A stretch of DNA of 9,985 bases from Minisyncoccota bacterium (lineage in GTDB: Bacteria; Patescibacteriota; Minisyncoccia; Phycocordibacterales; GCA-2747955): the NCBI GenBank assembly GCA_938010795.1, contig CALLVB010000082.1, positions 1-9,985 of the forward strand, given 5' to 3'. Positions 6,614-9,985 of this stretch are shown one piece after another; position 1 is the first letter of the stretch; each line of letters starts with the position of its first letter. The notes beneath the pieces were generated by a model. That model saw nothing but the letters and a program-made list of their open reading frames with translations. It was not told where the DNA came from and searched no databases. The position numbers and the translations under genes were made by a program.

Positions 6614-6949
6614 TCACAACCTCTCGAGGGGAGTTATTGGAAAATGTTTACAAGTGTCCCACACTTCAACAGGAACCTCTGCCACTTGATTGGCATAGAT
6701 ACCAATCCGTTCCACAAAGTCATGAACAGTATCACCAAGAGCAAAATTAAAACCACCTGTGTATATTAGAACCCCAACAATGTCTTCATGCACTACTATT
6801 GTCTCAAAGTCTTTAGTCCATGTCCCATTATATGGAACGTCTTTTAAAACTATATGTATTTGAGATTGAGTTTCTTGATAATATGCATGTGGCTTAAACT
6901 CACCCAAGACTAATTTGGAAAGCTCATCCACCGTTGCAATTGCACTCAT
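6614..6949 (-). CDS. Hypothetical 111-aa protein with strong SD
   Basis: I do not recognise this protein. It is a soluble 111-aa polypeptide with no signal peptide or membrane span. A short N-terminal helix (VDELSKLVLGEF, residues 7-18) leads into alternating hydrophobic beta-type stretches: QIHIVLKDV, FETIVVHEDIVGVLIYTGG and VAEVPVEVW. It has a single Cys near the end (WDTCKHF). The pattern suggests a compact alpha/beta or beta-barrel fold. Acidic residues and a few His are present but form no motif I can name. Its start is well defined by AAGGAG 6 nt upstream of ATG 6949. It is flanked by its own terminator downstream and by a hairpin after miaA upstream, so it is either a single-gene unit or is reached by read-through from miaA. 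Coding status is likely from the SD and terminator arrangement. Confidence 0.75.
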   Translation of the reverse strand: MSAIATVDELSKLVLGEFKPHAYYQETQSQIHIVLKDVPYNGTWTKDFETIVVHEDIVGVLIYTGGFNFALGDTVHDFVERIGIYANQVAEVPVEVWDTCKHFPITPLERL

Positions 6950-6955
6950 TGTTAT

Positions 6956-6961
6956 CTCCTT
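6956..6961 (-). promoter_or_regulatory. Shine-Dalgarno site of the 111-aa gene
   Basis: AAGGAG on the minus strand with a 6-nt spacer to ATG 6949. With the site at 4867-4873 it is one of only two clear SDs in the window. Confidence 0.75.
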
Positions 6962-6979
6962 ATTTTTTAAACATGAGAA

Positions 6980-7000
6980 AAGGCCCTCTGCAAAGACCTT
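6980..7000 (-). terminator. Probable miaA terminator / hairpin in the leader of the next gene
   Basis: In minus-strand RNA, AAGGUCUU pairs with the run ending GGGCCUU through Watson-Crick and G.U pairs around a small loop, followed by UUCUC so that the U run is four long. It lies 23 bp after the miaA stop and just before the SD of the 111-aa gene. It is weaker than the other terminators here and may allow read-through. Confidence 0.5.
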
Positions 7001-7023
7001 CTAAGAACTAATAATAACATTCT

Positions 7024-7962
7024 CTATACCATCTTACTAACCTGATTGATTCTCTCCTGAAGATCTAATGACTCGATGAGTATCTTTTTCCCTGTATAGT
7101 TTTTAAACAGTTTATTTATGAAAGTTTTCTGACGTTTTGCGTATTGTATCTCTTCTCTAGTGATCAATGTTGCAAACTCTTCTGTAGTAATGTCTCCAGC
7201 TTGTAAGTTATGTATATGTTTAAATCCAAGACCCAACTCTTCTACCTGAGTATGCGTGAGACCAGCTAGTGCTTGCTCTGATTCTACAAGCAGCCCTTCT
7301 TCCATTCTTTGTGAAACATTTTTACCTATCCGCCCATCTAATAATTCTTTTTCTGGACGTAGATATACAAGAATAAATGAATACCCTTTGCGTGTAACAT
7401 TCCGAATTGCCGGCACAACACCAATCTGCTCAATAATCTCTAGTGCACGAATAATTCTTTTTCTATTATGTGGATCTGCGATACCAGCACGTCGTGGGTC
7501 TTTTTCCTGTAGTTCACTGAATAATTCTTCTGTTGTTTTGCTGTGTAACGTTTCACGGAATTGGTAATCAGGCTTTACTGCAGGAAAGTTCTTTTCATAC
7601 ATGAGTGCCTGTGCCCAAAATCCGGTTCCTCCAGCGATAATTGGCAGTTTATCTACTGTGTGTAACATATCAATAATCGGGAGTGTGTCTTTAATAAATA
7701 GATCAGCTGAATAAATCTCACCTGGCTTCAGGAATGAAACGAGGTGATGTTTCACGCCCCCTGACGTTTCGGGTGTAACTGCACCAGAGAAGATTTCTAG
7801 CCCTTTGTAAATTTGCCTAGAATCACAAGAGATCACCTCACCGTTGTGTTGTTTAGCAAGTTCAATAGCAAGAGAAGATTTACCACTAGCTGTAGGACCC
7901 ACAATAATAAGTACTGGTTTTTTTCTTGTGAATAAGTTGGGTAAGAATTTTGTAAACTTCAT
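7024..7962 (-). CDS. miaA: tRNA dimethylallyltransferase
   Basis: Transfers a dimethylallyl group from DMAPP to N6 of A37 in tRNAs reading UNN codons; cytoplasmic. The 312-aa length is normal. Visible motifs: P-loop GPTASGKS (22-29); substrate-contacting DSRQIYKGLEI (47-57, canonical DSMQVYRGMDI); HHLVSFLKPGEIYSADLF (72-89, canonical HHLLDILDPSEAYSAADF); GGTGFW (111-116, canonical GGTGLY); PHNRKRIIRALEI, the arginine-rich segment before the tRNA-binding insertion; and near the C-terminus TREEIQYAKRQKTF, the family's TRxYAKRQ motif. The usual GTAKP after the DSxQ motif is replaced by FSGAVTPE, a divergence from the proteobacterial form. Start ATG 7960-7962 has no clear SD; GGGTG precedes it and a weak -10 would give a leader of only a few nt. 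It is divergent from ahpC. Many CPR lack an isoprenoid pathway, so the prenyl donor may be scavenged (inference). Confidence 0.95.
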   Translation of the reverse strand: MKFTKFLPNLFTRKKPVLIIVGPTASGKSSLAIELAKQHNGEVISCDSRQIYKGLEIFSGAVTPETSGGVKHHLVSFLKPGEIYSADLFIKDTLPIIDMLHTVDKLPIIAGGTGFWAQALMYEKNFPAVKPDYQFRETLHSKTTEELFSELQEKDPRRAGIADPHNRKRIIRALEIIEQIGVVPAIRNVTRKGYSFILVYLRPEKELLDGRIGKNVSQRMEEGLLVESEQALAGLTHTQVEELGLGFKHIHNLQAGDITTEEFATLITREEIQYAKRQKTFINKLFKNYTGKKILIESLDLQERINQVSKMV

Positions 7963-7972
7963 TTGACACCCA

Positions 7973-7981
7973 TGATATAAT
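7973..7981 (+). promoter_or_regulatory. Extended -10 promoter of ahpC in the miaA-ahpC divergent gap
   Basis: TGA followed by consensus TATAAT (7976-7981) predicts a start near 7988 and a 53-nt leader. That leader includes AATTAC/GTAATT (8007-8012 and 8020-8025), a small inverted repeat, and an AGGA close to the ATG. A second -10-like TATAAA (8025-8030) could instead give a leader of about 4 nt. The 78-bp gap must also hold the miaA promoter, which I could not place firmly. Confidence 0.45.
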
Positions 7982-8040
7982 TTCTAACGTTAAATTAAAA
8001 GCACACAATTACACATTTTGTAATTATAAAATCAGGACTT

Positions 8041-8649
8041 ATGACAGAATCTAATGAAATGAAACACATGCACGGAGGACCCCTTCATGCACACGTTGGA
8101 TTTCCAGTACCAGACGTATCGTTCGAGTACTATCACAACGAAGAATTCAAAAAAGGAAAATTATCAGACTACAAAGGAAAGTGGCTTATTCTATTTTTCT
8201 ACCCAGCAGACTTCACATTTGTGTGTCCAACAGAACTAGAAGAGATGGCAAACACATACGAACTATTCCAAGCTGAAGGAGCAGAAGTAATCTCCGTATC
8301 AACAGATACCGTATTCACTCACAAAGCATGGCATGACCACTCAGAGGCAATCAAAAAGATTACTTACCCAATGGCAGCTGATCCAACAGGAGAACTTTGT
8401 ATGACATTTGATACGTACATTGAGGACGAAGGAATGTCTCTACGAGGAACATTTGTAATTGACCCAGAGGGAATTCTAAAACTTTCAGAAGTCAATGATA
8501 ATTCAATTGGGCGTTCTGCAAAGGAACTGCTTCGAAAATTAAAAGCTGCAAAATTTGTAGCAGAAAATGACGGAATGGTTTGCCCAGCAAGCTGGAATCC
8601 AGGAGAAGATACATTAAAACCAGGTATCGACTTAGTAGGGAAAATCTAA
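8041..8649 (+). CDS. ahpC: AhpC-family typical 2-Cys peroxiredoxin
   Basis: Thiol peroxidase reducing H2O2, alkyl hydroperoxides and peroxynitrite in the cytoplasm. The 202-aa product shows the peroxidatic motif YPADFTFVCPTE with Pro55, Thr59 and Cys62, Arg135 as the likely active-site arginine, STDTVFTHKAWH (88-99) as in AhpC, and the resolving Cys181 in VCPASW. It ends IDLVGKI, like classical AhpC, and all catalytic residues are present. The N-terminus is His/Met-rich (MKHMHGGPLHAH, residues 7-18), which usual AhpC lacks. No AhpF or thioredoxin reductase is in the window, so the electron donor is unknown. Codon choice stands out: four-fold boxes end mostly in A, and TTC, TAC, CAC and AAC are common in the first half, as expected of a highly expressed gene. 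It is a single-gene unit with its own promoter and a strong terminator. An AGGA a few nt before ATG is a modest SD. Confidence 0.96.
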   Translation: MTESNEMKHMHGGPLHAHVGFPVPDVSFEYYHNEEFKKGKLSDYKGKWLILFFYPADFTFVCPTELEEMANTYELFQAEGAEVISVSTDTVFTHKAWHDHSEAIKKITYPMAADPTGELCMTFDTYIEDEGMSLRGTFVIDPEGILKLSEVNDNSIGRSAKELLRKLKAAKFVAENDGMVCPASWNPGEDTLKPGIDLVGKI

Positions 8650-8659
8650 AGAAATAATT

Positions 8660-8688
8660 AAAAAAGCAGAATCAACATCTGCTTTTTT
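8660..8688. terminator. Bidirectional terminator between ahpC and yraN
   Basis: AAAAAAGCAGA (8660-8670) pairs perfectly with TCTGCTTTTTT (8678-8688) around a 7-nt loop. A and T runs on both sides make it functional for ahpC on the plus strand and for the convergent yraN on the minus strand. Confidence 0.92.
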
Positions 8689-8706
8689 AATACCACAATA
8701 AAATAT

Positions 8707-9084
8707 CTACTGCATGTTTGAAATATATTGAGCACGAGCTTTATTGTTTTGTTTGTCATACCAAACCAAAACCGCATCGAGCTGCCAATTGGTAATGTGT
8801 TTTTCCTGAATATAGAGAAGGCATGTCCTCTCTAATTTTTTTAACTTATGTCTAGTGAGGTTTTCTCCGGGATGCATTCGAGCGGAAGCGTAGCTTCCGC
8901 TCATTGTCTTAACTTCAATAATATGGACTCTCTTGGTTTTTCTGTGTTGAGCAATGATATCTAACTCACCCCATTTTCTATGAACATTTCTGTCCACAAT
9001 GTTAAAGCCTTCTTTTTTTAAAAATTGTACTGCAATATCTTCCCCCCTCTTTCCAACAGATATATGTGCTCTTAATTTTTCCAT
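8707..9084 (-). CDS. yraN: YraN/UPF0102 family protein (PD-(D/E)XK nuclease-like fold)
   Basis: Small soluble protein of the widespread UPF0102 family, which has a restriction-endonuclease-like fold; the biochemical role is not settled, though a link to DNA processing or repair is often proposed. The 125-aa length is typical. It shows GKRGEDIAVQFLKKEGFNIV (11-30, canonical GxxGExxAxxxLxxxGyxIl), RNVHRKWGELDII (32-44) with the GE-x-D acidic pair Glu40/Asp42, and EVKT (57-60), completing the E-x-D...E-x-K arrangement. No clear SD precedes ATG 9084. A weak extended -10 (TGA-GATGAT, -10 at 9091-9096) would again place the transcript start at the ATG. A perfect 10-bp inverted repeat sits inside the coding region at residues 61-68, in the variable loop after EVKT. 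It converges on ahpC and diverges from the patatin gene. Confidence 0.92.
   Translation of the reverse strand: MEKLRAHISVGKRGEDIAVQFLKKEGFNIVDRNVHRKWGELDIIAQHRKTKRVHIIEVKTMSGSYASARMHPGENLTRHKLKKLERTCLLYIQEKHITNWQLDAVLVWYDKQNNKARAQYISNMQ
8880..8902. repeat. Perfect 10-bp inverted repeat with 3-nt loop inside yraN
   Basis: GAGCGGAAGC (8880-8889), GTA loop, GCTTCCGCTC (8893-8902). It is GC-rich in AT-rich surroundings and codes the loop residues SGSYASAR just after the conserved EVKT. There is no T run, so it is not a terminator. It may be an inserted palindromic repeat unit tolerated in a surface loop, or chance. Confidence 0.75.
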
Positions 9085-9106
9085 GTCTTAATCATCTCAA
9101 TTTCAG

Positions 9107-9142
9107 ACAAAACTATCTTTACCAAGTTAAATATAGTTTTGT
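9107..9142. repeat. 10-bp inverted repeat (16-bp gap) in the yraN-patatin divergent promoter region
   Basis: ACAAAACTAT (9107-9116) and ATAGTTTTGT (9133-9142) are exact inverted copies. The right arm ends directly against the patatin -10 box (9143-9148) and supplies its TGT extension; the left arm lies about 22 bp before the yraN ATG. Position and symmetry fit an operator bound by a dimeric regulator acting on both genes, but no regulator is known. Confidence 0.6.
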
Positions 9143-9148
9143 TACAAT
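9140..9148 (+). promoter_or_regulatory. Extended -10 promoter of the patatin gene, leaderless
   Basis: TGT followed by TACAAT (9143-9148, 5 of 6 consensus) predicts transcription from base 9155, the A of the patatin ATG. The -35 region is weak and covered by an inverted repeat. No SD is present before the ATG. Confidence 0.6.
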
Positions 9149-9154
9149 CATCTG

Positions 9155-9955
9155 ATGAAAAAGAAAGCAGCATTAGTATTGTCTGGAGGAAGCGTACTCG
9201 GACTTGCTCACCTAGGAGCTCTTGAGCTACTCGAACAAGAATATGAATTTGATGCCGTATATGGTGTTTCTGCCGGAGCGCTTGTTGGTGCAGGAGTTGC
9301 TTCAGGAATGAGCGTATCTCAGATAACCTCTATCTTCTTAGATACTGATTTTCTAAAGATCGGTAAAGACTTTTCTAGTCTCAACACAGGACTCTTCCGA
9401 GGGCAACGCTTGCGTGATTATTTAGACACTGTGTTAGAACATAAAAATATTCAAGATCTTCCGGTCCTGTTTCGTGCAGGAGCTACTGACTTCAACTCAG
9501 GAACATACGTACAATTAACTATTGGAAATGTTGCTGACGCACTCAGGTCATCAGTATCTCTCCCTATGATTTTTGAACCATATCTTCATCCAGATTATGG
9601 AAAATATCTAGTAGATGGAGGACTGACGCGAAACCTTCCGCTCAAAGATGCATTAGATGAATATACAGGAGACACCATCATTGCAATCAATGTAAATCCG
9701 GTAGATACTCTGCCTGATGACTTTCATAAGAAAAAGTTATTCGGATGGAAAAAAGATATGGCAACATATCTCAGACACTCATTTAACATTATGATGAACG
9801 CTCAGTGGCATGGACACGATGACCCCCGAGTCTCTTTCATTAATCCAGAACTCTCTGAATTTAACGGGTTCTCTGTTCATAAAAAAAATTATGAACCTAT
9901 TATAGAAGCGGGACGAGTCGCAGCGAAAAAATTTTTACAAGAAAAAACTGACTAA
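9155..9955 (+). CDS. Patatin-like phospholipase / lipid acyl hydrolase
   Basis: Serine hydrolase of the patatin family, expected to cleave acyl groups from phospholipids or other lipids through a Ser-Asp dyad. The 266-aa product has the oxyanion-hole loop SGGSVLGLAHLGAL (10-23), the nucleophile elbow YGVSAG (36-41, Ser39), and the catalytic aspartate in LVDGG (152-156, Asp154) followed by TRNLP. ATDFNSG (110-116) and RSSVSLPMIFEP (131-142) match other conserved blocks of bacterial RssA/YlbK-like members. There is no signal peptide or membrane span, so it is probably cytosolic or peripherally membrane-bound. It is complete, with no SD. A near-consensus extended -10 makes the ATG the likely first transcribed codon. 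The stop codon is inside the terminator loop. Its substrate cannot be read from sequence; membrane-lipid turnover or use of scavenged host lipid are both possible (inference). Confidence 0.94.
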   Translation: MKKKAALVLSGGSVLGLAHLGALELLEQEYEFDAVYGVSAGALVGAGVASGMSVSQITSIFLDTDFLKIGKDFSSLNTGLFRGQRLRDYLDTVLEHKNIQDLPVLFRAGATDFNSGTYVQLTIGNVADALRSSVSLPMIFEPYLHPDYGKYLVDGGLTRNLPLKDALDEYTGDTIIAINVNPVDTLPDDFHKKKLFGWKKDMATYLRHSFNIMMNAQWHGHDDPRVSFINPELSEFNGFSVHKKNYEPIIEAGRVAAKKFLQEKTD

Positions 9956-9969
9956 TGGTCAGTTTTTTC
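9941..9969 (+). terminator. Rho-independent terminator enclosing the patatin stop codon
   Basis: GAAAAAACTGAC (9941-9952) pairs perfectly with GTCAGTTTTTTC (9958-9969) around a 5-nt loop that holds the TAA stop (9953-9955). A U run follows the stem. The left arm codes the last residues (EKTD), so coding and termination signals overlap. Confidence 0.9.
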
Positions 9970-9985
9970 TTTGGTGTGCACCCGG

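Noticed and set aside
7963..7981. TTGACA (7963-7968) with TATAAT (7976-7981) as a consensus promoter for ahpC.
   Set aside because: The spacer is only 7 bp, too short for sigma70; the extended -10 alone is the more likely element.
8007..8025. AATTAC/GTAATT inverted repeat in the ahpC leader as a riboswitch or peroxide-regulator site.
   Set aside because: Six AT-rich base pairs are too few, and the sequence does not resemble a known PerR or OxyR site.
1..9985. CRISPR array, tRNA, rRNA, transposase, phage or integrase genes.
   Set aside because: No regular direct repeats, cloverleaf-like sequences or recombinase motifs were seen on either strand by eye.

Overview
This AT-rich window has short intergenic gaps, standard-code stops (TGA, TAA and TAG all end genes) and many small genes. 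It looks like a reduced bacterial genome, most probably Patescibacteria/CPR and probably a Parcubacteria-like lineage. That placement is an inference from several things: a stand-alone VirB4/TraG-type ATPase beside a coiled-coil membrane protein, a divergent short MiaA, a minimal YraN, and frequent absence of Shine-Dalgarno (SD) sites. No rRNA, tRNA, CRISPR array or insertion sequence was seen.

Layout. On the minus strand, 1-633 is the N-terminal part of a UvrD/PcrA helicase that runs off the left edge. A 40-bp perfect palindromic terminator (715-754) separates it from a 379-aa single-span coiled-coil protein (751-1890). Upstream of that lies a 940-aa VirB4/VirD4-like ATPase (1927-4749), probably the first gene of a two-gene unit. 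Divergent from it, on the plus strand, a strong promoter and an ideal SD lead into a short ORF (4880-4963) and then a multi-span membrane ORF (5035-5442). The two parts are best read as one gene broken by a -1 frameshift or a base-call error. Convergent to it, across a two-way terminator (5457-5494), is a secreted protein with three Ig/PKD-like modules (5501-6535). Next come an unrecognised 111-aa gene (6614-6949) enclosed between two terminators, and miaA (7024-7962). Divergent from miaA is ahpC (8041-8649). A shared terminator (8660-8688) separates ahpC from the convergent yraN (8707-9084). Divergent from yraN is a patatin-like lipase (9155-9955), whose stop codon lies in the loop of its own terminator.

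How the genes relate. Most are single-gene units: housekeeping (uvrD, miaA, yraN), oxidative stress (ahpC), lipid hydrolysis (patatin) and cell envelope (ATPase with partner, secreted Ig-like protein, membrane protein). The clearest system-level signal is regulatory. Several genes have a -10 box placed so that the predicted transcript begins at, or within a base of, the start codon, and they have no SD. Two other genes carry textbook SDs. This suggests leaderless and SD-led initiation side by side. The only candidate multi-protein system is the ATPase plus its membrane partner; no other type IV secretion component is visible here.
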